Shown here: piece after piece, positions 36,401 to 48,100 of the stretch
How the letters are laid out: each line of letters opens with the position of its first letter
How positions within the stretch are numbered: the first letter of the stretch is position 1
From: Pelodera strongyloides
Lineage: Eukaryota > Nematoda > Chromadorea > Rhabditida > Rhabditidae
Reading direction: 5' to 3'
Assembly: GCA_036852015.1 (NCBI GenBank)
Contig: JAANDG010000055.1
Span: forward strand, 62,001 to 126,000
DNA length: 64,000 nt
Notes under the pieces: generated by a model
The model's input: only the letters and a program-made list of their open reading frames with translations
What the model was told of the DNA's origin: nothing
Databases searched by the model: none
Program-made: the position numbers and the translations under genes

Positions 36401-39400
36401 TGCAACAAGCACTCGGAATGAAGGACGAGACCTCTTGCAATGATGTGGTCGTCTTCTTCACTGGACTTCTCAAGGACGCCGAAGGAGAAGTGAGAGGAGC
36501 GGCAGCTGCCAAGATTGAACGTGAGTGCTCGGAACTTTGTATCCATGAGGCGGCTCTCTCCATGCCCAAGGGAGCAAGCTCCCTGGGATATCGTCGGGAG
36601 TCGGGACACTCGATCCCGATCAGTACTTACTTGGAATTGTTGTGTAGCGTGTGTACTGTGTACAGTTTATGTGATTTGATTGGTTCCCGCTTTCCGGCCA
36701 TAGATTTCCATTGGCGAACGTTAGGTGGCGCAGTGACTAAGTCGTCTCAAGAGCAGCGCAGGCACTGCGGCGCGTCGGTTCGACTCCCCTGCCCCGGCTA
36801 ACCTTAACCTTTTATCTGTTCGTTGCAGAGTTCTGCAAAAACCTGCCCGAGCAGTTCCGCGAGCAGGCGATAACCGTCCACATGCTACCCGTAATTAAGG
36901 AGCTGGTCAACGATCCCAATCAGGTATTTACTTTGTATAAACAAAGTTTAATGCGAAATACCGGCCGGTTTTTGAAACGCAACGTTGACAGCTGAATTCG
37001 TACGTATTTATGCCAAGTTGCTCGAATTTAGCTCGAGTTTTTATTCTAATTTATGCTCATTTGCATAAGCTGCATAAGAATGCTGGCGTACTCGATGTGT
37101 TTCAAAAACCGACCGGTATTTCGCTTTACTTGAAGCTCGTAGCCTTTCTTTATTAATATTTATTTGTATTCGTAATCACATGTTGCTGAGTATAGGAACT
37201 GTGAACTACCTCGGGTTGCCAGTGGCCCGGACCGTTTCCCGGGATTCGTTAGATATTACGAGGTGTTCTTTATCTTTTGTTCTCTTCAGCATGTCAAGGG
37301 CGAGCTAGCCTCTGTGATCATGGGCCTTGCTCCACTTCTCGGAAGAGAGCACACCATTAAGCATTTGCTGCCCATCTACCTGCAAATGCTCAAGGATTCG
37401 ACGGCCGAAGTGCGCCTCAACATCATTTCCAGTCTTGAGAAGGTGGGTTGCTTATTTGCTTTTGTAGTGCTACCACAATCACTACAAGCCAAGTATAGGT
37501 TTGATTTGCTGGGTTATGTCTGCAAGTAATCACGAATTAGACTTTAGACTCGTTGAAAAGCGAATAGAGGATGAAATAACACCAAACAAACAAACAAACA
37601 AAAGTATTTATAATTTCCACGCAAGTAACCGCACAAAAATAAACACTGGAATTAGGCAGTTGGTGTTTTGTTTTATTTACTAGTTTAAGGATGTGTCAAG
37701 GGACGCTACGTCTATTATGTCAATGTCTACTTTTCCTTTGTAGGTGAATGAAGTGATCGGCGCCTCTCAACTCTCGCAGAACCTCCTCCCGGCTATCATT
37801 GATCTGGCCGAGGACGGAAAGTGGAGAGTGAGACTGGCCATTGTCGAGTTTATGCCACTGCTCGCTGCCCAGCTGGTAAGCATTTGGGAGCTACTATGAA
37901 CCTTTGCTCATTTACGCATTTACGCTTCAACAACGGGTTACCTTATTAGGGCGTGCCTCAATGTAGTGTGTTCAGAGATTATGACTTTATCGCAGAGGTT
38001 GTGTCGTAGTAGAGTTAAGTGGAGTCGTTAAAATTTGCTCTGTAGTGAGAACTGAGGGATGAACAAAAAGTAAACCGTGAGATGTGCAACAACTAGTTTT
38101 TATGACTGACCATATATTGCGTATCTTCATTTTTTAATCTTAACTAATTCAGGGTCGCGAATTCTTCGACGAGAAACTTCTCCCGCTCTGCGTCACTTGG
38201 CTCACTGATCATGGTATTACTTATGTTGTTTTGGGTGATCAGGTTGAATTTCGGGGGTGGATGAAGCGCCATGCGCTCGTCTATAGACAGCGCTGGCTAC
38301 TAAGGTGAGAACAAACTACCTCCACGCGATTGATTCCCTGATATAATTCAATTAATTGTAGTGCACGCGATCCGTGAAGCATCAACTTCAATCCTCAAGC
38401 AACTGACTGAAAAGTTTGGCGGCGAATGGGCGCAGAAGTGCCTCATCCCTAAAGTGAGTTTTGCGCATCTGTTTACTAACCTTAACCAACCATATAAAGA
38501 CACGATCACTTTCTCTACATTTAATATATTGATATATTAAATGACTCCTTTACGCTGTTTTCCATTCTTCAAAATTCCTTTTATTTTCTCTTTAATATAT
38601 CAAGTGGTGCTGCCTTAATCATTGTCATGCAATATTGTACGAAATGTCCACTATAAATTGTAGCAATTTGCTGGTATTTTCAGGCTATGCTGCGTGAATT
38701 TGCGAGATTTCGAAACTTTATAAAAAAATCCCTGCGTTTCAGGCTGTTGCTCTCGGCAAGGACAAAAACTACCTCCACAGACAGACCGCACTGTCGATGC
38801 TCAACGGTTTGAGTGAGGCGGTCGGTGGGGAACAGACTGTCAGCGACATTCTCCCCATCATTAAACAGGTACTTGGATATTTATGCTTACAATTAGGAAT
38901 CTACCTAATTTAGTTTAGCTCGCATTGTCACGTATAAACGTTGATTTGAGCGTAATTGTTTGCATTAGTGTGCGTGATAAATGTGTTTTGGTAGTGGATT
39001 GTTGTAAAGGATTACATTATCTCATTTCGTATTTCAGTTGGCCGGCGATAGTGTGCCGAATGTCCGATTCAATGTTGCCAAGAGCCTCGTCAGAATAGGA
39101 AAGGTTGTCAATCCCAGGTATGTCCAGATCTGTGATTTGTGTAGCTTTTATAGTGGTTCCTCAGGAGGTGTTGGAGTGATAGTGCAGATAGTAATTCGAA
39201 ATATAGTCCCCGGCCAATAAGTGGATAAATCTGTGGGAATAAGTGAATATGTTTTGGTTTATTTTTTATATTGTTACGATTGTTTGCGGAGACAAGCACT
39301 CATTAACCCATACAGGAAGTAACACTTATTTAATAGAGTTTTATAATATTTACTATATTTGGAATTTATGTATTATATTTCCCCAGTATTTTAGTGTGTT

Positions 39401-39760
39401 GAACGGAGATATCAAGGCACTGCTCACCCAATTGTCTACGGACTCCGATTTTGATGTCCGATTCTTTGCGGAGGAGGCTAAGACTGGTAGGTCTATGAGG
39501 CTAACTATAAGATGAAGAAATCAATATCTTAGGACTATATCCCTTTGAGTATAGCTTATTTTGCTCGTGCGAGGACAAGGGCTGCTTACCGCTTACGGTT
39601 GACTGGTACGGATTACGGAATGAATACACTAACATTAACCAACTTGATCAAGTTCCTAGATCACTCCTGTGAATTGAATTGAACATGGAGGTTTTGATAA
39701 CACATTAATATTAGTTAATCCATGTTATTCTCTGTTTTCGTTTCAGCTCTTGGATTGTAA
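33475..39760 (+). CDS. paa-1: Protein phosphatase 2A scaffold (A / PR65) subunit
   Basis: HEAT-repeat scaffold that holds the PP2A catalytic and regulatory subunits together. Eighteen exons join in phase: 33475-33578, 33735-33820, 34092-34159, 34503-34586, 34746-34836, 35241-35331, 35688-35835, 36108-36263, 36400-36520, 36829-36923, 37290-37442, 37744-37875, 38153-38213, 38362-38453, 38743-38868, 39038-39117, 39395-39486, 39747-39760, giving 597 residues (human form 589). Family signatures include [18 protein letters not shown] at the N-terminus, [69 protein letters not shown] and [12 protein letters not shown] near the C-terminus. The ATG directly follows CATTGCAG, consistent with trans-splicing. 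Two introns flanking exon 10 carry a tRNA-like repeat and a foldback element. Confidence 0.98.
36721..36803 (+). repeat. tRNA-Leu-like dispersed repeat, copy 1 (in paa-1 intron)
   Basis: It contains an A-box-like GGTGGCGCAGTGACTAAG, an anticodon-loop-like CTCAAGA and a perfect B-box GGTTCGACTCC. The body is the same as the copy at 47,150-47,242, with a 3-base deletion in the anticodon stem. The acceptor stem does not pair, so a working tRNA gene is unlikely; a tRNA-derived SINE or pseudogene fits better. Confidence 0.7.
36948..37129. mobile_element. Foldback element of the TTAAAGCG/CCGGCC family in paa-1 intron
   Basis: The left end TTAATGCGAAATACCGGCCG and the right end CCGACCGGTATTTCGCTTTA are inverted copies flanked by TTTTTGAAACG / GTTTCAAAAAC. 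Its interior matches, in opposite orientation, the copy at 60,722-60,919. Confidence 0.8.
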
Positions 39761-40526
39761 TGCGATAACTTCGGCACGAATTGACGACAGAACTCTACAA
39801 ATGAAAGATATTCTAGTGGATCTTCCGGTTAAGTACTTTTGTAGATCTCGTTTTATATTACCAGCCATGAACACAATGTACTTATGAGAAATTAGTTTTA
39901 TGCCCATCGGAAATTAAATAAAACCAATAATTTGTCTATTGTTTTCCCTTCTTAATTGGTGCAGCACATAATTTGTTTGTAGTATGAACTCCTTCATTAA
40001 GAGTATTTTGAGAAACTGTATGCAAGGCGTCAACGTCCATTATTACATTATACATATAGTGAACGATATTGTGTATTTATTACGACTCTTAGAATTTTCC
40101 TTTTTTCTCCAGCATCCATCTTCACAATACTCGTTTCCATTTTCCATGTCCGCTTTACTTTGAATAAATTATCTTTAAAAACGTGACTCCAGTGTTTGCA
40201 TAAATTAACAAGGAATTAAACATACAACCCTTTAATAACAATAGTTTATTTTCAGTAACAAGTAACAGACCAGAAGAAATGGGAAACGAAAGTTTAGAAA
40301 TAGCAACAAACAACCGGAAAATGTCAACAGATAACAGATAAACTTCAATTGGTACTGTACCGAAGGATTTCAGTGCAAGAACTATGCCGAAGATTAAGAA
40401 CCACAACAACAATTACGAGAAATGATCGTTTCATTATAATTGAATAAGACAAATAATTTCTCCAACAGTAATAATCCCGCAGATTTTTAGTATAAGACTA
40501 CAAACTACAATAACCACACTGAAGTT
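39761..40526. other. Convergent 3' region between paa-1 and cif-1
   Basis: paa-1 (plus) and cif-1 (minus) end toward each other here. AATAAA at 39,917-39,922 fits paa-1. TTTATT at 40,245-40,250 (AATAAA on the minus strand) could serve cif-1. No further gene is seen. Confidence 0.5.
39917..39922 (+). terminator. Poly(A) signal AATAAA for paa-1
   Basis: It lies 157 bases past the paa-1 stop codon in AT-rich sequence, the usual arrangement. Confidence 0.6.
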
Positions 40527-43500
40527 CTAAGCTGTAGCATCCACGGCCTGGGTAACATTCTTAATATTCGAGTGTGAGACACGGAGGTTGGCAATGAGAG
40601 ACTGAAGTCTATGATGGAGGGAGACCCATTGTTCCCTTCCGAAGGATCTGTGCTGGAAGGAAGAGACGACAAGAGTGCGCGACATCTCATTCACTTTCGC
40701 CTGAAAGAGGAGTTTCAAAAAAGGAATAGGAATTTGATCGATCACAGTACTTACTCCCTACAACTTTGTTATTTAGGATGGTGTGTTGATCCCGCACAAG
40801 TGCCGGTTCTTCAGTTCTTCGTTCAGAATATTTTCAAACGCTTTTTGCATACGAACAAGGCAAATTCCAGAGAAGCCACAACAAAAACTGACCGAAATAG
40901 CATTGACTTGAATAGCATCAATGATGAACTCCTCGAGTCCCTCGTCATCAGCAAGGTCCAACTCTTTGGCCAAATCGGCAAGTGGGATCACCTACAAATA
41001 AGGCATGCATACCATATCACGTATAAAACTTACCACGTAAGATGCGGTGCTCAAACTCCAAGATGATGCTCAAGGCGTACGAAGACTAACGAATATTCCT
41101 ATTCCAACAACGATAATGTATCAGTAAATCAGCAACCTATACAACACACGCAACAGATATAGAAACATGAAAGTAGTTCGAGAATACGGAGCTCAAAACT
41201 CACACTATTTTTCTCGGCAATGCTCATCATCGTGAGAAGACGGATTTTCTTCACGAGCACTTCCTCCTTGACCTATAAAATGCAAAGTCAATGTTCTTTC
41301 TGTTAGGAACACTACCTTGGAAGTTTCCACTAGCTATATAAACATTATCATTGACGTTTTTGCATATATAGCACTACTGTATACATCTGGTGAACAGCGT
41401 TAGAGTATAGATGTCTTATCTGGTTGGCTGCTCCACACTACAATAAACTACTCTATACGCGCGGCTCGTGAAGCACAAACACAAAACTCTCGATAACACC
41501 ACAAACCCTCGTGGACACACATCTACACAAATCTAAAGCAGTACCCTCAGCTTCTCAGTGACGAACGTCGGATTCTTCTTCACAAACTCTTGGTAGTCCT
41601 TGAGGGTTCCAGATGTGAAAAGCTCCAAGGCCTCGTGCATTAGAGGGTCGGACTGAAAGCGCAATCAATATCTCTTGTGGAATACAAGTTGCCCGGGAAA
41701 TAACGAATACTCAGCACGTGTTATGCGAATGCATCCACCGAGAACCACGTTTACAGTGCCTCACCAACACAAATCCCTTGATGTATAATCCCCATATTCC
41801 CGCTCTTCATATTTTTTCTCTTCATATGCCTCCACTTGTATTTCATAATGATCTTTTGATGTAATAAAGTCTCACTAAGCATCATTAACTCTTAATCCAC
41901 CCACCTTCTGCAATTGCTGAACAGCATCGAGTCGTACGAGATGATCAAACGAGAAACTCTTCGGGTCAACGACTGCAGTTCTCACACACTCGCGGGCATC
42001 GGCCTGTGCCGCTCCAGCATCTTTAGCCGTGTAAGTGCCCAGGAGGGCAATCATCACCTAAAATACATAGGATGAAAACATTTTTTCTATAGACAACAAG
42101 TGATACCCAAACACTTGTCGAACAAACAAAAAGATATACATACTATACATTAATTATGCCAATGCCAATGGGTTTTCAACTGCATGAACATGAATGCAAA
42201 CAATAATTAATTAATCTTTAAGCTCAACATCAAAACAAGCCATTCAGGTGAAGACTCACTAATGTTTTTTTTAAACTAGAATCAAAAATAAAGTATTTTC
42301 ATACTTTTGCCGCCTGATCAGCACGGTGGTCGTTGAGCAGAGCCTGATGAAGAGCCCGCAGAATACGTCTCTTTCCTTCAGTGTCAGTGCCCCACAATTG
42401 TAGGTAAGATTCAATGGTTGCCACCTCTGAAACATACAACTTTTGAATATTGGTGTATTGGTGACCATTTCATTTCCCGAAATTATTACAACCATATATT
42501 TACAACCATATATCTGTAATTGAAAAAAGAAACTGACTGATCTCGTCCTGTGACACGAATAATAAAAACATAAATGGTACCAAAATAACAGTTTCTATAA
42601 GAAATAACGGTAAACCCATACCAGTGTCCATTTCTCCAATCAAATGACTGCAATTGGCTGCATCAATGAGACGTTCGAAGATAACCTTTAAAAACGCAAA
42701 TCATTTTTGTATTGAAGGAGTAAACCACTAAACCCCGCCCGTCCTTCCTATAGTATTTCTAAAGTTCTCACTGTATAATCTCTGCCTTTTTAAATATACT
42801 GTGTAAACTAGAACCTAGAACTAGTGAGCGAATCTCTTTTTTTTTTAAACAGGTGAACTAGACTCCACAAAAAATGTTATAGCAATTCGGGGAGGGAATA
42901 TAAGTACGATCAAACCAAACATTGAACTTCAACAAGCAGTCGACGTTGAAACCAAAACTCGCAAAGCTCACCTGCTGAGTCTGTGGTTGCTTTGCAAATC
43001 CGCGGAACAGATTGGACAAGACGCGGACAACAGCGCCGGACTGAATAGAAAGTTATAATAGAACAGAAAAGTGAAACAATAGGAAGTAGATTTAGCTATG
43101 TGTGATCACTAATACTTTCACTAAACAAATTTTGTAATTGATCGAAAACGTCTTACGTAAAACTTAAAACTATACTACCCGGTTGAACCGGTTCATGGAT
43201 GACACATCACGCGAAACGCGTAAGTGTAAGTGTACGGGCAGGGCAAATAAACTTCTTTACGCTGCACTTTTGTAACAGAAGAGACACGACGAAGTGCAAA
43301 GAAGGCTAAGGGCACAAGAAAGAACAAGCGAAGAAGACTCACGTTACTCTGCCATCCGGTTCCTTTGAACTTGTCCGACGTGAGTTGATTGCAGAAAGAG
43401 GTGACAACCTGCTGAGCACGAGCCTCCGGAATCACCACAAAGAGTGAGGAGACAGAGGAGAGGATAGCATCAACCTGATAATGTGATTAGCATCGAGTAA

Positions 43501-44152
43501 CATACCACTTTAAAGTCTAAAGATTAGCATCCTTAAGAGATATGTCACGTTGTTTGTGAAACTTATACGGAATTTCTTTACTATACAAACTATGGCATTT
43601 TTGGCACCGACTGAACACAGTTGGTACGAATCGAACGCATATTGAACATGTGTTTCTAAACACCGTGTTAAGAGAGCGGAATGGGTTCTATTGAATGATC
43701 GTACTATCGATCGTAGCATCGTACTGTACAAATGTAGTCAAACAAAATGAAAAAGTACCTCCGAACTGGTGTTCACGTTGCCAACAATTGAAATAGAATT
43801 TATCACATCCAAAAGGTTGTCTGCCACATCTGTTGGGCCTAAACATACAACAAGTTTTTTTTATTGTCGGAAACAAGAAATACCCAACTGCTGAGCAGAC
43901 TGGCGCACTTTCAAAGTTAAACCCCAGAGTATCCCTTAAAAATTATATTGGAATGACGTTATACGAATGAACAACGAACTGCTTCCAACGTAAACTTATA
44001 AAATCGCACCTTTTGCGTCCAACGTAAACTTGTAAAATCGCACCTTTTGCGTCCAACTTTCCTCCAAGTTTGTTGATATACGAACGCAGCTCCTCCAACT
44101 GCTGTGTCTCCTCAACGTAAGCAAACACGGGCAAAGCTTTAGTATCAGCCAT
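40527..44152 (-). CDS. cif-1: Eukaryotic translation initiation factor 3 subunit M (cif-1)
   Basis: PCI-domain subunit of eIF3; in C. elegans the same protein is also part of the COP9 signalosome. Eleven exons on the minus strand join in phase: 44044-44152, 43759-43838, 43343-43474, 42972-43040, 42622-42685, 42305-42426, 41905-42057, 41545-41652, 41204-41272, 40893-40991, 40527-40700, giving 392 residues (human 374). Recognisable segments are [18 protein letters not shown] at the N-terminus, LYQLWGT-like [30 protein letters not shown] at the start of the PCI domain, [15 protein letters not shown], then [13 protein letters not shown] and [13 protein letters not shown] in the winged helix. The ATG lies 4 bases after TATTCCAG. 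The SDHAF1-like stop codon is only about 126 bases upstream, typical of nematode operons. The 5' splice site of exon 1 is tandemly duplicated. Confidence 0.95.
43985..44052. repeat. 34-bp tandem duplication carrying the cif-1 exon 1 splice donor
   Basis: Two direct copies of a 34-base unit (CCAACGTAAACTTRTAAAAT... CGCACCTTTTGCGT) differ at one base. Each contains, on the minus strand, GCAAAAG|GTGCGA, the exon 1 donor. Confidence 0.95.
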
Positions 44153-44278
44153 ATTCCTGGAATACCAGCAGTCCCGATACAAATCCAATCGTTAACTGAC
44201 CTAACTATACAGAAAAGTCCACCAAAAAGAAATTAACAAAAAATCTACAGCTCCACTAATCACCCAATAATCATCCAC

Positions 44279-44886
44279 TTACCAATTAAACCCGTACAAA
44301 ATAGTGAATGATGCTATAAAAATGAGACAAACATAAAACCCACAGTGCTTAATCGATATCTTCGAATACTGAGTGACTTCTCCCTTCTTCAGTTGATCGA
44401 GCTGTCTTTGTGCCCGTCTCAGGTGATATTCAATCAAGAACGTCTCCTTCGGGTCAAAACGAGAAGCCGACTTGCGGAACTCTTCCCTGAAATTAATAGA
44501 TTGGAATAATGATCATGGATCATGGAAAAAACCGGAGGAGAAAGTTCACATTCAGAACTACGGTATATAACACAAATAATAATGAGATTAGTCGAAACGC
44601 GGCATGCAATGGGTTACTAAAAACGAAATAACGGCCGGGGTTTGAATTGTGTAACTGCATTTCCATTTTGCACGCAAATAAATTTACATACACTATATGG
44701 GAATGCGGCGTTCAATTCATGTTTCAAAAAACGGCTGTTATACCGCTTTAATAAAAGGAGGATAGTTGAGAATGAAATAACGCACTTGATATGCTCGCGG
44801 ACAGAAGGATCGTGATTCCTAGACGCACGTAATAGATGGCGGTAGGTAGAGAGAACAGTTAGCTGCAGCTTAGATCGGACACTCAT
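44279..44886 (-). CDS. LYR-motif complex II assembly factor, SDHAF1-like, with C-terminal hydrophobic segment
   Basis: Two exons on the minus strand, 44786-44886 and 44279-44486, give 102 residues. Residues 10-20 hold the LYR-type motif (STYRHLLRA) and residues about 50-68 match the SDHAF1 core (FLIEYHLRRAQRQLDQLKKG). SDHAF1 helps insert Fe-S clusters into the SDHB subunit in the mitochondrial matrix. The last about 18 residues (FYVCLIFIASFTILYGF) look like a membrane segment, which the family does not usually have. Start choice: first ATG after the acceptor GATTGCAG at 44,909-44,911; yars-2 ends about 270 bases upstream. The stop reads TGG-TAA and overlaps a consensus splice donor GGTAAGT (see findings). 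The intron contains a foldback element. Family assignment rests on motif spacing, so the exact function is inferred. Confidence 0.8.
44614..44751. mobile_element. Foldback element with CGCTTTAA end in SDHAF1-like intron
   Basis: The right end AAAACGGCTGTTATACCGCTTTAA is the standard family terminus. The left end TTACTAAAAACGAAATAACGGC is a diverged inverted copy. Confidence 0.55.
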
Positions 44887-45175
44887 GCAAAGAGGGAAAG
44901 AGGCCGCTCTGCAATCAAGAAAATATGACTGTAGGCAATTGAATAAAAAAAACAATATGAACAACAAGCAACGAACATCAACGCTATGAAAACAAGGGAC
45001 GAATAAGCAAAGTCCGAAAAGAGCGCTGATTACGATCGGACCAGAGAGTACAGATAAAAACCTAGAAACACAGTTGCAAGAAAGACACTATACGAGATAC
45101 TGCAAAGGGTTCAAACCCCAATTTAAAGATAACCTGGAACAAAGGTGAACATTCATAGTTTATTCTAATAATTTC

Positions 45176-48100
45176 CTATTCTATCCACTGAACTAGAGAG
45201 AAATTTCGTTTCCCCCAACAGATCAAAGTAAGGTCATGAGAGTTCTCCAGGAGCACATTGGATCTCGTCACAACCTCCAAAGGATCAGTGCGCTTCACTC
45301 CATTCACCTAAAAACATGTCGGCTACGTGTAAAGACGAAGAAATTGCGATTGTAAGCAATTGAAATCTCGTCTGGAAGGAATTTCACAATTGGAAACGCC
45401 TAACATAAATAAAAGCAATCAAAAACAATACACAATCCCCAAGGAACCGAATATTATTAACTCTTTATTCCATTCCATAAAAAAGTACATATTTATACAA
45501 ACAAGAGAGAAAAAAACACACACAGGCTAGACACGTCTAAGAGGTCTAGCTTCTTAAGTGGTGTTAGCTTCTTAAGAATCGCGAAAACTCTATACACCGT
45601 AAATCAATCCAATAAAATGTGCTAAAATCACAAAACCTCACCTTGAAAGCTCCCTTTTCCATAAGCAGTGCACCCTTTCCATCAGGCCTGGTCAGAACTG
45701 CCAAATCACGGAAGGTCGGAGCTTCATGCACAGAAACTGCTAGTGAGCCACCAAACAGTGAAATGATTTCATCCCGACCCAGAACAGCCAAATCACTGAT
45801 TGAGCCTGCAATATTTGACTTTTTTGACATTACCGTTTTCCCGAGCCCCGACATCGCGGAACATCTGACACGCCTTATACACAGTACTGAAGATCCCAAA
45901 GGATCAAGCAATTGAAGCGCACTGCGCAAAAGATTTACCGATATCTTCATATAAAAAGGAAAGGCTAAGCTAACAGTAGGTCAGCAAATAATTTATGTCC
46001 ATTTGCATTTCATCTACGTTGATTTTCCTTTTTCATCGTCTTACACGGTCTTGCGCTCTTTTAATGAGTATAATAATTATTCAAATAGAATTGAAAGGAC
46101 CTGCCTCGATAGAGGGCTCTGGTACATGCCTCAGCCTTTTGCAAGCCCTCTTTTCCATGGACAATCAAGGTCAATTCCCTGGCGAGTGCCTCCTGCGCAA
46201 TCCAAAGGCCTAGTTTTGCTTTGTGCTCGGACAAGATACTCGAGACCTGAAACTTAACTATTAATACACAACACTGTAACTACAAATACATAACTACTAT
46301 TCTTTGAATTTCGAAGAAACTCGTAGGTAACGTAAAATCATAAATTCTATTCCAGTAATGCAGTTTCGAGTAAGACGTTAAGTTCTTTAATAACTCCACA
46401 TATTGTATGACAATACACAACTTACACCAAATCACCGCCAAAAGCAGGATTCACAGGATCCAAAAAAAGTTTATTCCCACCTCCTCCATCGGTTTCAACG
46501 AGTACATCGGAAGAAAATGTTCAGCTTCAGAATCCGGCAGTTGCTTCCAGAATTGATAGAAATGGAATGGAGAAGTCCTGCGCAAAACACTACACTCAAC
46601 AACTAAATGTACTTTCTAATAACTCTCCCTATCCATCCCTAGGACATTTGTAAAGAAGTTAAGCAGGCAGGTAAATGTCTTCAAAATGGACTATTATGGC
46701 CAAAAGGTGGGACACATACCACCAAAATTTTATGTGCAAGTTATACTTATTACTTATACATCAAGCAGGCTAAAATAAAGTTAGTTTGAACTTACTTTTC
46801 GCTAGATAACCAGCAGGAAGCACCCGTACTCTTTCCCAATTTGTTGCCGGCAGAATCGGTGACCAACGGAAGACATATACCACCCGCATTTGCTCCGCTC
46901 ACTTTTTTGATCATATGAGCTCCCATATCGAGGTGACCCAACTGATCGGATCCACCTAGCTAGAATACAATAAAGTAATGAAAATGCAGATTACAGACAC
47001 AGATACCTCAAACAGAAACAACACAGACCAAACTAATAAGTATAAGCACCCAAAACGGCATCACAAATGATGATTCTTGATTGTGAGTTCCATCTATCCA
47101 TGATAAATGACAAAATTGCTACCAATGTACTCTAAATCTAATGAGCAGGCTTGGTCTGCCCGGGGCAGGAGTCGAACCGGCGGGCCGCAGTGCCTGCGCT
47201 GCTCTTGAGACAGCGACTTAGGCACTGCGCCGCCTGACCCCCTCCACCTGACGTATACATCAACATGGCTCACCTGAAAGAAACAGTTCTCAGTGCGTGA
47301 CAGATGCAGCCAATCATAGCTCTGCAACGTTTGATAGCTGAATTCTGTGAAAGACAGACCGTCTGCATCTCTTTCGAGTCTCTTCTTGACGGCTCCCATT
47401 CGGGTCATTGGTCCAACACGAAGAGGACGACATATTCGCAGGTAATCGATAGCCGACATCTGGAGAAAATTATGTAATAAAGTTTAATTATATTATTCCG
47501 CTCCACAGGTGCATACATTTATCTCCGAGTCAGAATAATCAATCTATTATTCATATAAAAAAAGAACGCGCCAAAATCTTTCTCATATATCGTACCAATA
47601 AAGCTAAATAGCAATTGTTTATCAACAAAAAAAAACGAAAACTAGTCAAACTCATTGTTTGTAAGCGTAAGCGGCTAGCAAAAGCACTCCTTCTAAATCC
47701 ACACACATTTTTATACCATTCATGATTGTCCTTGATGGATATCGATGAGCTAGGAAGCTGTAGCATATCGCATACGCGTGATCCGAGGCATTCTAGTTCC
47801 AACTTCAGACGCTCAGCGTTAGCGGCCACTTGAGAAAGCTCTATGTCTGACCGCTCTGAAAACCAATATATTGAATAGATCGACTTAATACTACATGTAT
47901 ACGCAGACATAGCATCAAGTATCATAAAGTATAGTAGGAAGTATACCATCAAGTATCAGAAAGTAAAAGACGTGCCTGTGTCTCTCCCGCTTGGATCACC
48001 GATAGCAGCTGTAGCCCCACCAACCAAAGCTATTGGACGGCAACCAAACTGCATAGATCGCATCAAATTAACAACGATGAGGAGGTTTCCCACATGTAGA

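Noticed and set aside
36721..36803. Functional tRNA-Leu gene
   Set aside because: A-box and B-box are good, but the acceptor stem does not pair and this copy lacks three bases of the anticodon stem.
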